From DATKIY01 sp963726755 (GTDB lineage: Bacteria; Actinomycetota; Actinomycetes; JAHEKZ01): a stretch of DNA of 64,000 nucleotides. The stretch covers positions 310,001 to 374,000 of the forward strand of contig CAVSDB010000001.1 in the NCBI GenBank assembly GCA_963726755.1, read 5' to 3'. A model generated the notes under the pieces. The model was not told where the DNA came from, ran no database searches, and worked only from the letters and a program-made list of their open reading frames with translations. The number at the start of each line of letters is the position of its first letter. Within the stretch, counting starts at the first letter, position 1. Position numbers and translations under genes: made by a program. Positions 1-9,002 of this stretch are shown in pieces.

Positions 1-216
1 GCCTGTGAGGTCGGGCAACATCACGTCAAGCACCACGACGTCCGGCTTAAACGCACGCAACGCGGAGAGCGCTGTCTGACCGGTCGCTGCCGTACGGACC
101 TCCCACCCCTCGTAGACCAGAACGGTCCGAATGAGGTCGGTAATCGCGGGTTCGTCGTCCACGACAAGCGCGCGGATCGGCGGGTCACCTGCGGTGGCGG
201 CAGAATTCGTTCTCAC
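1..216 (-). CDS. Response regulator, receiver domain (partial, cut by window edge)
   Basis: Translating the reverse strand from a GTG at 216 gives 72 residues of a CheY-like receiver domain before the window ends. The acidic pair D20-D21 (VVDDE) and the phosphoacceptor Asp at about residue 64 (VVVLDVMLPD) are in the expected places. The phosphorylated receiver would control an output domain lying outside the window, most often an OmpR-type winged helix for this sequence style. About 15 residues of polar leader precede the first strand, so a start a few codons downstream is possible. The gene is divergent from the flavocytochrome gene; no shared regulatory site was recognised between them. Confidence 0.8.
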   Translation of the reverse strand, partial: MRTNSAATAGDPPIRALVVDDEPAITDLIRTVLVYEGWEVRTAATGQTALSALRAFKPDVVVLDVMLPDLTG

Positions 217-378
217 GCCGCCAGCCACCTCTCTTGCTTCGGTTGTTCGCAACCCACCCGTACCTGTCCCTAGACGGTAACGGCTTCGCGCCCGGAATCC
301 ATGATCCTCACGGGGTCTCACAGCCCTTCCACAGGAAGATCTAGGTCTCGGCATAGGTTCGCCCACGATTGTGTTGCC

Positions 379-1770
379 ATGACCTTGATAGCACCCTCGC
401 CAGGACGTGGCGCATCTCCTGCCGCACCGGCCCTGGCTGAACTACGCCGCCGGCAGATTTGGGCCGACCGGGTGGTCAGTTCGGTGGTCTGGCTCGTTGG
501 ACTGGGACTGGGCGTCACCGTAGCCCTCGCTGTGAGCTCTGAGTCGCTAGGGAGCATCGCGGCGCCTGGTGGTCTGGCGACCGCGCTGGGACGACTTACT
601 GGCCTGGTCGGCACCTATCTGATGCTGGTCGCACTACTCCTGGTCGCCCGGTTCCCATGGCTGGAACGCGCCGCTGGTCAGGAGCGGCTTACCCGCTGGC
701 ATCGTTGGTTGGGACCTTGGCCGATCTTCCTGCTGCTGGCCCACGCGGTACTGATCTCGGTCGGATACGCCGCGCGAGCAGCCGGCGGCGTCGTGCCGAT
801 GTTCTGGCAGTTGGTGACCCAGTATCCAAACGTGCTAGCTGCCTCGATTTCGTTGGGCCTGCTTGCCCTTGCGGGCTTCACCTCCTGGCGGGTAGTGCGA
901 CGTAGGGTTCGTCACGAAACGTGGTGGACGATTCACCTCTACCTCTACTTGGCAATGGCTCTGGCGCTGGCCCATCAGATCAGCGCGGGCGCGGCATTCG
1001 TCGTGTCGCCGCTGGCGCGCATGTGGTGGATAGGTATGTGGCTCGGGACCGCAGGAGTTGTTCTGGTGTTCCGATTCGGATTGCCAGCATGGCGCTCGGT
1101 CCGTCACGGGCTGCGAGTCGTCGAGGTTCACCGCGAAGGCCCAGGGACAACGTCAATCATCATGAAGGGCCGTCGACTCGATCGGCTCCCCGTTCGCGGA
1201 GGTCAGTACCTCAACTGGCGCTTCCTGCGCCGTGGACACTTCTGGCACGCCCACCCGTACTCGCTGTCCGCCATGCCGCAGTCAAACTACATGCGGATCA
1301 CTGTGAAGGCGCTGGGCGATCACAGTGCCGACTTGGCTCAAATCAAGCCAGGGACGTGGGTGGCGGTTGAGGGCACCTACGGTCGACTGACCCACGAGGT
1401 GATCCGAAGGGATCGTGTCCTGCTTCTCGCCGGCGGTGTTGGCATCACGCCGTTGCGAGCACTACTTGAGGACCTCCCGATCGGAATTCACCCAGTTGTT
1501 ATCGTGCGGGCCTCTCGCCGCCAAGACGTGCTGTTCCACGACGAATTGGAGAAGTTGGTGCAGCGTTGCGGGGGCCGGCTGGAACTTCTTGTTGGCTCGC
1601 GCCAAAAGGTTCGATTGGACGCAGCGAGGTTGAACCAGCTAGTCCCGGACGCTCGGGTTCGAGATGTATTCATATGCGGGCCCGATGGCCTGGTCGATGA
1701 TTGGCGAAGTGCGCTGAAAGGAGTGGGTGTCCCCATGAGACACATTCACAGTGAGTCGTTCGGTGACTAG
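379..1770 (+). CDS. Ferric-reductase-like transmembrane flavocytochrome (ferredoxin-reductase type)
   Basis: Membrane flavocytochrome predicted to carry electrons from NAD(P)H through FAD and haem across the membrane. The N-terminal half has about six hydrophobic helices with paired histidines (RWHRW...LLLAHAV and WWTIHLY...ALAHQI) fitting bis-haem ligation. The C-terminal half is a ferredoxin-reductase module with an FAD site (HPYSLSAMP), an NAD(P) loop (LLAGGVGITP), FICGPDGLV and a terminal HSESF. An ATG at 301 would add 26 low-complexity residues; the ATG at 379 fits the family better, although neither has a clear ribosome site. It overlaps the FMN-binding protein gene and is followed by apbE, the usual order for flavin-based extracytoplasmic electron transfer in actinobacteria. 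The final acceptor is not visible. Confidence 0.85.
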   Translation: MTLIAPSPGRGASPAAPALAELRRRQIWADRVVSSVVWLVGLGLGVTVALAVSSESLGSIAAPGGLATALGRLTGLVGTYLMLVALLLVARFPWLERAAGQERLTRWHRWLGPWPIFLLLAHAVLISVGYAARAAGGVVPMFWQLVTQYPNVLAASISLGLLALAGFTSWRVVRRRVRHETWWTIHLYLYLAMALALAHQISAGAAFVVSPLARMWWIGMWLGTAGVVLVFRFGLPAWRSVRHGLRVVEVHREGPGTTSIIMKGRRLDRLPVRGGQYLNWRFLRRGHFWHAHPYSLSAMPQSNYMRITVKALGDHSADLAQIKPGTWVAVEGTYGRLTHEVIRRDRVLLLAGGVGITPLRALLEDLPIGIHPVVIVRASRRQDVLFHDELEKLVQRCGGRLELLVGSRQKVRLDAARLNQLVPDARVRDVFICGPDGLVDDWRSALKGVGVPMRHIHSESFGD

Positions 1771-2248
1771 GTCCACGGCGCTTGGTGGGTCCGTCAAGCG
1801 CTGGTTGTTCGTGTTGGCTGGCACTGTTAGCGGACTCATCATGGTGCTCAGTTACCGAACGCCGCCTGCCACAATGCTGGCGTCCGGCGGCGTTACCTCG
1901 CAGTCAAGCGGCGTGACACACGGCAGCACAAACACTGGGAACAATCACGGTGCTGCTTCGACACCATCCGCTTCGAAGACCGTGACAGGGTCGTTGGTCA
2001 ACACCCAGTTCGGTCCGGTGCAGGTACAGGTCACCGCGGCAAGCGGCAAGATCACTGATGTACAAGCGGTCGCGTTGCCAAATGCGGATGGTCATTCAGC
2101 ATCTATCAGCCAATACGCCGGTCCGCAGCTGAGCCAGCAGGCGCTGGCGGCGCAATCGGCCAACATCCACGGTGTGGCTGGGGCTTCGTACACCAGCCAG
2201 GGCTACCGCCAGTCCCTTCAGTCCGCGTTAACCCAGTTGGGGATGTGA
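1751..2248 (+). CDS. FMN-binding domain protein, membrane-anchored
   Basis: Protein of 165 residues with an N-terminal hydrophobic anchor (about residues 17-35), a Ser/Thr/Asn-rich linker to about residue 75, and an FMN-binding domain of the NqrC/RnfG type. The signature GASYTSQGYRQSLQSAL lies at residues 144-160; in this family the Thr of the (S/D)GA(T/S)xT motif, here T148, is covalently esterified with FMN by ApbE. The domain would face outward and accept electrons from the flavocytochrome. The GTG at 1751 overlaps the upstream gene by 20 bases; a GTG at 1763 is an alternative. The stop overlaps the apbE start, indicating translational coupling. Confidence 0.85.
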   Translation: MSRSVTRSTALGGSVKRWLFVLAGTVSGLIMVLSYRTPPATMLASGGVTSQSSGVTHGSTNTGNNHGAASTPSASKTVTGSLVNTQFGPVQVQVTAASGKITDVQAVALPNADGHSASISQYAGPQLSQQALAAQSANIHGVAGASYTSQGYRQSLQSALTQLGM

Positions 2249-3039
2249 CCGACATGACGGTCCGAGTCCGTCATGTCGAGGAGGTCATGGGAACGGTGTT
2301 CACGGTCGACGCGGTTTTCTCCGATCGTGACGACGCAGCGGCACTTGAAACCGTTGTCGCCGCCTGCCAGGAGCTCCATCAAGTGGACGCGACGTTCAGC
2401 ACGTGGCGCGATGACTCCCTCATCTCGCAACTGCGGAGCGGCGCCCTGACCATAAACGACATGCCCGCGTCGGTGGTGGGAGTGCTCGGAGCATGTGCCC
2501 GGGCGCGGGACCTCAGCGACGGATGGTTCGACCCGTGGGCGGCTCCTGGCGGAGTGGACCCGACTGGGTATGTCAAAGGCTGGTCCGGTCAACAAGTCCT
2601 GAAAACCCTTCGTCGTGCGGGGGCAGACGCTGCTCTTGTGAATGCGGCCGGTGATGTCGGAGGCTTCGGTCGACCCGAGTCGGACAGGCGCTGGAGAATA
2701 GGGCTCACCGATCCGTTTTCAGTGGGCGAGCTGCTCGGAGTGGTGACCGTGGATGACTGTGCGCTGGCAGTGTCGGGGACCTACGAGCGCGGCGCGCACA
2801 TCTACAACCCCGCGGGAGGACCCGCGAGCGCAAACGTCATCTCCGCTGCGGTCATGGGGCCAGAACTCGGCTTGGCTGACGCGCTAGCGACTGGTTTGGT
2901 CGCCGGAGGCGAGGCAGCCCTCGACCCAATTCGTCAACTGCCGAACTTCGAGGCGCTGGTCATCTTTGCTGACGGCCTGCAGATCATGACCGAATTCTTT
3001 CCCTTAAGTGTCGATTCGGTGCAGACTCGTTCGACGTAG
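2245..3039 (+). CDS. apbE: FAD:protein FMN transferase (ApbE family)
   Basis: Transfers FMN from FAD to a Thr or Ser of target flavoproteins, most simply the FMN-binding protein encoded just upstream. Family landmarks in order: VMGTVFTVD near the start, WRDDSLISQL, DGWFDPWA, DPTGYVKGWS (the DpxGxxKG element), NAAGDVGGFG, AVSGTYERGAHIYNP and the late ADALATGL metal-site region. It is 264 residues, shorter than the usual 300-350, and lacks a lipoprotein signal, so it may act in the cytoplasm or be exported by other means. The GTG at 2245 overlaps the preceding TGA; an ATG at 2254 is an alternative start. Confidence 0.88.
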   Translation: MTDMTVRVRHVEEVMGTVFTVDAVFSDRDDAAALETVVAACQELHQVDATFSTWRDDSLISQLRSGALTINDMPASVVGVLGACARARDLSDGWFDPWAAPGGVDPTGYVKGWSGQQVLKTLRRAGADAALVNAAGDVGGFGRPESDRRWRIGLTDPFSVGELLGVVTVDDCALAVSGTYERGAHIYNPAGGPASANVISAAVMGPELGLADALATGLVAGGEAALDPIRQLPNFEALVIFADGLQIMTEFFPLSVDSVQTRST

Positions 3040-3058
3040 TGGTGAAAGCCCCACCACT
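3038..3058 (+). terminator. Short hairpin after apbE
   Basis: The apbE stop codon sits at the base of a perfect 7-bp inverted repeat, AGTGGTG then a 7-base loop then CACCACT. There is no following T-run, so it is at most a weak or attenuating terminator between apbE and the DGPF gene. Confidence 0.35.
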
Positions 3059-3075
3059 CACCGAGGAGCGAAACC

Positions 3076-3438
3076 ATGGCGCAATACCTCTACTTGATCT
3101 ACGGCGACGAGGCCGAAGCGGCCAAGGCAACCCAGGAGGACTGGGCGCTGATGATGAAGGCTCACACCGAATTCGCCGAGCAGGTCACCAAGCTTGGCGG
3201 CAATATCCTGGGTGGTGAAGCCCTCGAGGCATCAAGCACCGCGACGGCAGTCCGCAGCAATGGCGCAGGAAAGCACGCCGTTACCGACGGCCCGTTCGCT
3301 GAGACTAAGGAACAGCTCGGCGGCTACTACGTCATCGAGGCCAAGGATCTGGACGAGGCGATCTCGTTCGCCAAGATCCTTCCTTCGCCGAACGGCGGCG
3401 TCGAAGTGCGACCCATCATGGACACGTCGGGCGGGTGA
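3076..3438 (+). CDS. YciI/DGPF-domain protein, ECF42-associated (copy 1)
   Basis: A 120-residue protein with the YCII-related (DGPF) fold. The diagnostic DGPFAETKEQLGGYYVIE begins at about residue 75 and is followed by DLDEAISFAK and VEVRPIMD. Such proteins are encoded immediately before ECF42 sigma factors in many actinobacteria; their biochemical role is not established beyond a genetic link to the sigma factor. A ribosome site (GAGGAGCG) precedes the ATG. The stop overlaps the downstream sigma gene by 4 bases. A paralogous pair with the same order and the same 4-base overlap lies on the other strand at 22993-24542. Confidence 0.85.
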   Translation: MAQYLYLIYGDEAEAAKATQEDWALMMKAHTEFAEQVTKLGGNILGGEALEASSTATAVRSNGAGKHAVTDGPFAETKEQLGGYYVIEAKDLDEAISFAKILPSPNGGVEVRPIMDTSGG

Positions 3439-4680
3439 CCGACCCAGTACGCGCTCTCGATGACGCGTACCGTCACGACTGGGCATTCGTCCTGGCCGCG
3501 ACGGTACGCGTCACGGCTGATCTGGACCTTGCCGAAGAAGCCGTCCAAGACGCGTTCGTCTCGGCCCTGACGTCTTGGCGCGACAAGGGCGTCCCCGACA
3601 ATCCGGCAGCATGGCTCACCACCGACAGCACGACGTCGCGCAATTGACGTCATCCGGCGTGATGTGAATCTGCGCGACAAACTCCCTCTCATCCTCGAAC
3701 GGGAAGGGACAGACTCCGATCCCATGAACAGCGACGACGAGAGCGCTGTCCCTGACGATCGTCTCCGCTTGGTATTCACGTGCTGCCACCCGGCACTGTC
3801 GAATGATGCGCAGATCGCGCTCACGTTAAGACTTGTTTGTGGTCTAACCACGACTCAAATAGCGCGTGCATTTCTGGTTTCGGAACCAACCATGGCCGCG
3901 CGCATAACCCGGGGTAAGAAGAAGATCCGCATCGCGCGCATTCCCTTCCGCGTTCCGTCTGAAGCGGACTTAGCAAATCGGCTCGATGCGGTTCTCACCG
4001 TCATTCACTTGTTCTTCACTGCAGGTCACACTGCGGACAGTGGCGACTCACTCGTTGACCGGGCTCTCGTAGAGCGGTCCATCGACCTTGCGCGCCTATT
4101 GCATCAACTACTTCCAACCGAACCTGAAGTGCAGGGACTTCTTGGCCTCTTGTTGTTGTCGGACGCCCGAAGTCCTGCGCGGCTCGACTCAGCTGGGAAG
4201 TTGGTACTGCTCGAAGACCAGGACCGCTCTCTGTGGGTTCGCAAGGAGATTGAAGAGGGCAGCGAGTTGGTGACGGCGGCCCTCAGCCGTCGCCTGCCTG
4301 GTCGGTTCGCTCTCCAGGCAGCGATCGCGGCCGTTCATGACGAGGCGCCGACGTTCGTCGACACGGATTGGTTCGAGATCCTCGGGCTTTACAACACGCT
4401 GTTCATCGTGTGGCCATCACCGGTCGTGGCATTGAACCGCTCCGTCGCGCTTGGCATGATTTTCGGCTGGGAGGAAGCCTTGACTGCTGTGGACGCTGTT
4501 GTCGCAGAGCGAATGCTCGATGACTACCCGTACCTTTGGGCGACACGTGCAGACGTCCTCCGTCGCTTAGGACGAGGCGATGAGGCGGCGACCGAGTATC
4601 GACGCGCGCTGACGCTGGTAGACAACGCCACCGAACGTGCGTTCCTTGAAGCGCGACTGGCCGACCTCGGCCGTCGCTAG
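3435..4680 (+). pseudogene. ECF42-type RNA polymerase sigma factor (copy 1), frameshifted
   Basis: Two reading frames together encode one ECF42 sigma factor. Positions 3435-3647 give the sigma-2 start (VRALDDAYRHDW...AEEAVQDAFVSAL...NPAAWLTT). The frame from about 3625 to 4680 continues with RRRAIDVIRRDVNLRDKL, sigma-4 (LRLVCGLTTTQIARAFLV) and the long C-terminal helical extension typical of this group. Removing one G near 3624 joins them in frame (ACC ACC [G] ACA GCA CGA CGT). The joined protein would be about 410 residues, the same as the intact paralogue at 22993-24222. Either this copy is a pseudogene or the base is an assembly error. Confidence 0.85.
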
Positions 4681-4703
4681 ACGACTACGTTGACGAACGC
4701 TCG

Positions 4704-5396
4704 ATGAGCGGGATGACCGGACACCTCCTCCTGATGGCGGCGGTCCGCAACAACGCCGCTTGGTGCGATCTGGTCTGTACTGCCCTGGGCGTGCCGGGAA
4801 TTTTCACGACCGACCTCTACGTGAACCGTTACGAGGTTCCGCGCCACTATCCGAACATCATCACCCTTTCGGACACGGTGGAGGAACGCGACGTCGTGCG
4901 TGCCATCGGCCACCGCATGGACTGGTCGATCAAGGACAGTTTCGGTCGCCTGGACATGACCACCGTCGGCCTGACGAGTCTCTTCGAGGCTCGGTGGCTG
5001 GTCGCACCACGGAATCCGCGCACGGCGGGAGTGGAGTTTCGGGTCGTCGACGGCGCCGTTGCCCTGCACGAGTGGTTGGCCGCGCGGGACGACGGCGGAT
5101 CTGACGTCTTGGGGGCGGCCTGGTCCGAACGCGCCGACTTGGCCTTCGTGAGCGTCGTCGAGGACGGAACCGTTGTGGGTAGCGGCGTACTCAGCCAGGC
5201 GCACGGAGTCATCGGACTGTCGAACCTCGTGTGCTCCATCGGCGACCCCAGCCGTTGCTGGTCAAGTCTCGTCGCCGCGTCGCGGTCGCTGTTCCCCGGC
5301 GTCGCCGTGGTCGGATACGAGACGGGTGAGGACTTGTCAGTCGCTCTGTCGTTCGGCTGCAAAGTGCTTAGCCCACTGACGATCTGGGCCAGGTGA
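4704..5396 (+). CDS. Uncharacterised protein, possibly GNAT-like
   Basis: A 230-residue soluble protein I cannot name. The second half (ERADLAFVSVVEDGTVVGSGVLSQAHGVIGLSNLVC, then FGCKVLSPLTIW near the end) has the beta-strand rhythm of GNAT acetyltransferases, including a final strand like the one in that fold, but the Q/RxxGxG/A acetyl-CoA loop is not evident. The first half resembles a substrate or domain-swap region (WCDLVCTALGVPGIFTTDLYVNRYEV). It begins 23 bases after the ECF42 gene, so co-transcription is plausible. Its function stays open. Confidence 0.6.
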   Translation: MSGMTGHLLLMAAVRNNAAWCDLVCTALGVPGIFTTDLYVNRYEVPRHYPNIITLSDTVEERDVVRAIGHRMDWSIKDSFGRLDMTTVGLTSLFEARWLVAPRNPRTAGVEFRVVDGAVALHEWLAARDDGGSDVLGAAWSERADLAFVSVVEDGTVVGSGVLSQAHGVIGLSNLVCSIGDPSRCWSSLVAASRSLFPGVAVVGYETGEDLSVALSFGCKVLSPLTIWAR

Positions 5397-5569
5397 GGCA
5401 TGCCCTTCGGGGTCAATTCTGTCGTCGATCTTGAACCTTTGGTCCGACACGCCCTCACGGCGGGAAGTGACAGTCGCAACGCCGAGTTGGTGGCGGCATC
5501 CAAAGGCGCGGTATTCCTTCTTGATCCGAGCGGCGTCAGACTCAGCGAGGTGGTCGCCGTTAAACGCAA
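5397..5569. other. Short intergenic stretch with no convincing gene
   Basis: Between the plus-strand uncharacterised gene and the end of the minus-strand GNAT gene, a frame starting at 5400 runs 85 codons but overlaps the GNAT gene antisense for its last third. Its first 55 residues (MPFGVNSVVDLEPLVRHAL...) look moderately protein-like and could be a remnant. I saw no terminator or promoter here. Confidence 0.3.
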
Positions 5570-6043
5570 CTACATAAGCTGCTTGTACAGAACATCCATT
5601 CGCTGGCCGGTATCGGTCGCGAACGTCTCTTGCCGAGTCCATCCGCACCGCTGGTAGAACTCGAGCGCAAGGTCTGTGCCGACCCAAGCTTCAGCGATCC
5701 GGTGTTCGGCTGCCCACCGCTCCAGGTGCTGCATCAATGTTCGCCCCACCCCTTTGCCTCTGTGATCGCGGTGGACGATCAGGCCGGTGACCCAAGGGCT
5801 GGTGTCGTGTCGTTCGTCCAGGTCGTATGTGTCCAGACCGACCGCACCCAGAACCTGACCGTCCACGCTGTGGGCGACGAACGTCACCGGCAACTCTTCT
5901 GTCCCCGCCTCACCGATCGTGATCGCGAGCCACCAGGCCGGATCCTCCGGCTCAGGAGGATGCCCCCACTCCAGCCACCGCATGTCCGCCACCGCCTGCA
6001 TCGAAGCGGGAGCGTCAGCCAGGAGGTTCACAGTGACAAGCAC
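5570..6043 (-). CDS. GNAT family N-acetyltransferase
   Basis: A 157-residue acetyltransferase. The acetyl-CoA pyrophosphate loop RGKGVG lies at residues 95-100, within TGLIVHRDHRGKGVGRTLMQHLERWA, and the FYQRCGW element near the C-terminus is typical of the fold. The longest frame starts at 6142, but its first 33 residues are Ser/Arg-rich and unlike the family, so one of the GTG codons at 6052, 6043 or 6031 is a more likely start. None has a strong ribosome site. The substrate cannot be inferred. Confidence 0.75.
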   Translation of the reverse strand: MLVTVNLLADAPASMQAVADMRWLEWGHPPEPEDPAWWLAITIGEAGTEELPVTFVAHSVDGQVLGAVGLDTYDLDERHDTSPWVTGLIVHRDHRGKGVGRTLMQHLERWAAEHRIAEAWVGTDLALEFYQRCGWTRQETFATDTGQRMDVLYKQLM

Positions 6044-6208
6044 GCGGGACACGGTACTGGCGGTATCACGCGAGACCGGACGGCACAGCGAGCTCGAAGT
6101 GGCTGAGGTCGCGCTGCCGGCGCCGCTCCGTCTCCGAAGCATCGAACTCTTGGGACACCAGCACCGGGTCCAGCCGCCACGGAAAGGTCAGCTAGGTTGG
6201 CCCGCCGG

Positions 6209-8920
6209 CTACCAAGAAACGAGCTTCCAGACTTCTGGACGGCCGCGGGCATCGTCCACGTCAGCGAACATCGCTGCGGCGGATTTCAAGTGCGGCATCG
6301 CTTCATCATCACGGCCGTCGCGATGCAGGAGATCTGCTAGGTGATCGTGCAACGCCGCAACGCGGTGTTGGTCGCCTTGCCGAATGCCCAGTTCAAGCGC
6401 CTCGCTGGCCTCCTCAAGCGCCAGGTCGAGTTGACCGTCTTGTGCGTATAGCCGTGCGAGGTTGTTTACCACCGCAACGAGCAGCGTCACGTCGTCGGCC
6501 TCGACTGCTTGCGCGCGGCTCGTCATCAGTAGAGCTTCCGCCGCCTTGACGTCACCACGCTGCGCGGCAATAACTCCTAGAACGTTGTTTGCTTGGGCTA
6601 GTGAGATGTGATCCCCGCTGGTCTCGGCCAGTTGAACCGCATCGTGTCCAACAGACTCAGCCGCTGGGTCACCTTGACGCTGCATCACTAGCGCGAGGTC
6701 GGCCATCACCTGAGCACGCATGTCAGGTGGTCCATCGGCCGTGAGCAGATCAGCCGCACTCTCGAGGTATGCCCGAGCGATCTCCCAATCGCCAAGCCGT
6801 TCGTGAACCTCCGCCAACTTGTGTTCGATGATGGCTAACGTTTCTGGCTTCTCGGTCCCGGCGGCCGAAGCGGCTTGTTCGTAGGCAACGAGGGCGTCAC
6901 CGTAGTCGGCGAGTCTGGTGAGTGCGTCGCCGGTCGCGGTGTGAACGGCAACGGGGTCGAAGCCCAAAGCTAAGGCAGACCGGAGGTCCTCGAGAGCCTC
7001 GCGGTGCGCGTAGAGATCGCGTGATCGTTGGGCTGCTGACCAATACCACTGTGCGGCCTCGTCTTCACGCCCTGCCGTCGCTAGGTGAGAAGCGACTCGG
7101 GCAGCGGGAACCTCCGTGACGTTGGTTGAGTGCATTCGAATCAGTGCGTCGGCGGCACGCCCGTTCAACAACCGCAGCCGAGCCAAGCTAGTTCGTTGCA
7201 GCACTAGGTCGCGCAGCGCGTCATAGGGGAAGTCGTATCCGAGTCGCTCCGAGTCCTCGACGAGTAGGCCGCGCATCACGCTGTCTTCGAGTGCGTCGAC
7301 AACTTCGAGCTCATCGCGACCGCTGACCTGTCGGATGAGTTCTGGATGCGCGGTGGTGCCTAAGACTGCGGTCGCACCAAGGAGCTGTCGCGTCGTTGCG
7401 GACGATGCATCCAGGCGCGCACCAATGAGGTCAGTCAATGCAGTGGTCGGCGCAGTCTGATCGGAGTCTGCTGCAAGCACCGACTCGACTATCAACCTTG
7501 GGATGCCGCTGGTCCGTCGGTGGAGTTCGAGTGCGTCAACCGAGGTACGCCCCTGAGCCTCCAGCAACTGTTTGACATCGGGCGGTGTCAGCGGAGTCAG
7601 ATGGATCACGGGCAGCCCATCACCGTAGCTTTCGAAGTCGAAGTTCTCGCTCAGCGAAGTGAAGAGGAGCAGGACGCCGGCCGGCGGACGGCGCGCCAGG
7701 TATCCCAACAGCTCGGCGGACGTCGGGTCGAGCCACTGCGCGTCGTCGACTACGAGCAGTCCTGCGGCGTCCCCTGACAGCGCCTCGCTCACGGCGCCAC
7801 GCATGAGTTCGAAGATCCTGACCCGTTCACCCGGGGTTTCGACAGACTGACCGACGGACTCCAGGCGGTCGGCCAGCGCTGGCTCGCACACCACTAGGGC
7901 GCTGGCAATGTCGACCATGGCGGCATACGCCAGCGCCGACTCAGCAGCGTGGCCGCGTATCGATACGGTCCGCCCGCCGCCTGATTCCACAACTTCCCTG
8001 ATGTGGGTCGCGAGCGCGGTTCGGCCGATGCCTAACTGGCCGAGGAGTGCCACTGCACCACCGCCAGTACTGGCTGATCGCCACTCTTGGCTGAGGTTGT
8101 CGATGACCGAGTCACGTCCCACAAGGGTCGGGCCACCGGGTTTCTGAAGTTGGACAATCGGCTCGCTGATCGCGATCGGCGGAGCCGGGAACGACTCGGT
8201 CGGTTTAAGCCGATTGGCGCGGATGTCGTCGTAAAGCGCCGTGGTTTCCTCAAGCGGCGCGACGCCGAGTTCTCGGTCGAGGTCGCGAACGCACAGCCGA
8301 TACTGCTTGAGCGCGGCCGGTCGTTGGCCGGTTCGAACGTAGAGCCGCATCAACTCGCGGTGGGCCGCTTCGCTGAGCGAATCGAGAGCGACCCATCGCC
8401 GCGCGGAGTCGATCGCCTCGCTGAATCTTCCAGCGGTTGCCTCGACTGCCGTCAGTTGCGAGAGCACCGTCGCGAGTTGGTATCTGAGCATGTCGGCGGT
8501 CGCAGCCGACCAGTCGTCGAACTCAGGGCTGTCGCGCAGTGAGAACCCGGCCAGGAACTGACCTTCGGCCAGGGCAGCGGCCGCCCGAAGGGAGGGGGAG
8601 TCTGCCTGGGCGGAGAGGTTCTGGAAGTCGGCGACGTCGCTGGCGACCTGGGTCAGGTCCAGGCTCACTTCGTTCCTGGTGATCTGGAGGGCTGGCCCGG
8701 CCACCCCGGCGACCGAAAGGGTGCGTCGCAGCGATGCTCGCGCCCTGGCCTGGTCAGACTCCGGCCAGAGCAGCGCCGCGAGGCTGTCCCGCCGGTGGGG
8801 GCGGGCGGTGACGGCGAGGTAGGACAGCAGGGCGACCGCCTTGCGAGTGTCGAACCTCAGCGCCTCGTCGCCGAGCCAGACCTCGGGCGCGCCAAAGAGC
8901 CGCAACCTCAGGCTTTTCAC
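6209..8920 (-). CDS. BTAD/SARP-type regulator with ATPase and TPR domains (AfsR-like)
   Basis: A 903-residue one-component regulator. Residues 1-90 are an OmpR-like winged helix (RLRLFGAPEVWLG...RKAVALLSYLA...RDSLAALLWP). Residues 95-235 form the bacterial transcriptional activator domain, ending in AALKQYRLCVRDLDRELGVAP. An AAA/STAND-type ATPase follows, with a Walker A variant GQLGIGRTA (294-302, Arg where Lys is usual) and Walker B GLLVVDDAQWLDP. The C-terminal 300 residues are TPR-like helical repeats (EDEAAQWYWSAAQRSRDLYAHREALEDL, GDWEIARAYLESA). It starts at a GTG without a clear ribosome site, possibly leaderless. It is divergent from the partner-switch cluster, with 11-bp-phased direct repeats at its start suggesting autoregulation or control of that cluster. 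The Arg in Walker A may weaken ATP hydrolysis. Confidence 0.85.
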   Translation of the reverse strand: MKSLRLRLFGAPEVWLGDEALRFDTRKAVALLSYLAVTARPHRRDSLAALLWPESDQARARASLRRTLSVAGVAGPALQITRNEVSLDLTQVASDVADFQNLSAQADSPSLRAAAALAEGQFLAGFSLRDSPEFDDWSAATADMLRYQLATVLSQLTAVEATAGRFSEAIDSARRWVALDSLSEAAHRELMRLYVRTGQRPAALKQYRLCVRDLDRELGVAPLEETTALYDDIRANRLKPTESFPAPPIAISEPIVQLQKPGGPTLVGRDSVIDNLSQEWRSASTGGGAVALLGQLGIGRTALATHIREVVESGGGRTVSIRGHAAESALAYAAMVDIASALVVCEPALADRLESVGQSVETPGERVRIFELMRGAVSEALSGDAAGLLVVDDAQWLDPTSAELLGYLARRPPAGVLLLFTSLSENFDFESYGDGLPVIHLTPLTPPDVKQLLEAQGRTSVDALELHRRTSGIPRLIVESVLAADSDQTAPTTALTDLIGARLDASSATTRQLLGATAVLGTTAHPELIRQVSGRDELEVVDALEDSVMRGLLVEDSERLGYDFPYDALRDLVLQRTSLARLRLLNGRAADALIRMHSTNVTEVPAARVASHLATAGREDEAAQWYWSAAQRSRDLYAHREALEDLRSALALGFDPVAVHTATGDALTRLADYGDALVAYEQAASAAGTEKPETLAIIEHKLAEVHERLGDWEIARAYLESAADLLTADGPPDMRAQVMADLALVMQRQGDPAAESVGHDAVQLAETSGDHISLAQANNVLGVIAAQRGDVKAAEALLMTSRAQAVEADDVTLLVAVVNNLARLYAQDGQLDLALEEASEALELGIRQGDQHRVAALHDHLADLLHRDGRDDEAMPHLKSAAAMFADVDDARGRPEVWKLVSW

Positions 8921-8938
8921 TTTCGGATCACTTTCGAA
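8917..8938. promoter_or_regulatory. Direct repeat with 11-bp period, candidate SARP/BTAD operator
   Basis: Two adjacent copies, TCACTTTCGGA (8917-8927) and TCACTTTCGAA (8928-8938), differ at one base and are phased at exactly 11 bp. SARP/BTAD regulators are known to bind heptameric direct repeats at 11-bp spacing. The pair overlaps the GTG start of the BTAD gene. Related TTCGRA cores recur at about 8974 and 9001. Confidence 0.5.
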
Positions 8939-8939
8939 C

Positions 8940-9002
8940 CGTAACGCTTCGACGTGGGCTACCGTCCAAAGTCATTCGAAATTGGTCGTTGTCGTAACGC
9001 TT
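8940..9002. repeat. CGTAACGCTT direct repeats in the divergent promoter region
   Basis: CGTAACGCTT occurs at 8940-8949 and again at 8993-9002, 53 bp apart, the second just before the ribosome site of the PP2C gene. Together with the 11-bp repeat at 8917 they suggest that a single regulator acts on both divergent genes. Confidence 0.4.

Noticed and set aside
4847..5569. 240-codon minus-strand frame
   Set aside because: Ser/Thr/Arg-rich composition with no motif, antisense to the 4704 gene, whose frame looks coding.
5400..5657. 85-codon plus-strand frame
   Set aside because: The last third is antisense to the GNAT gene and no family was recognised; recorded only as intergenic.
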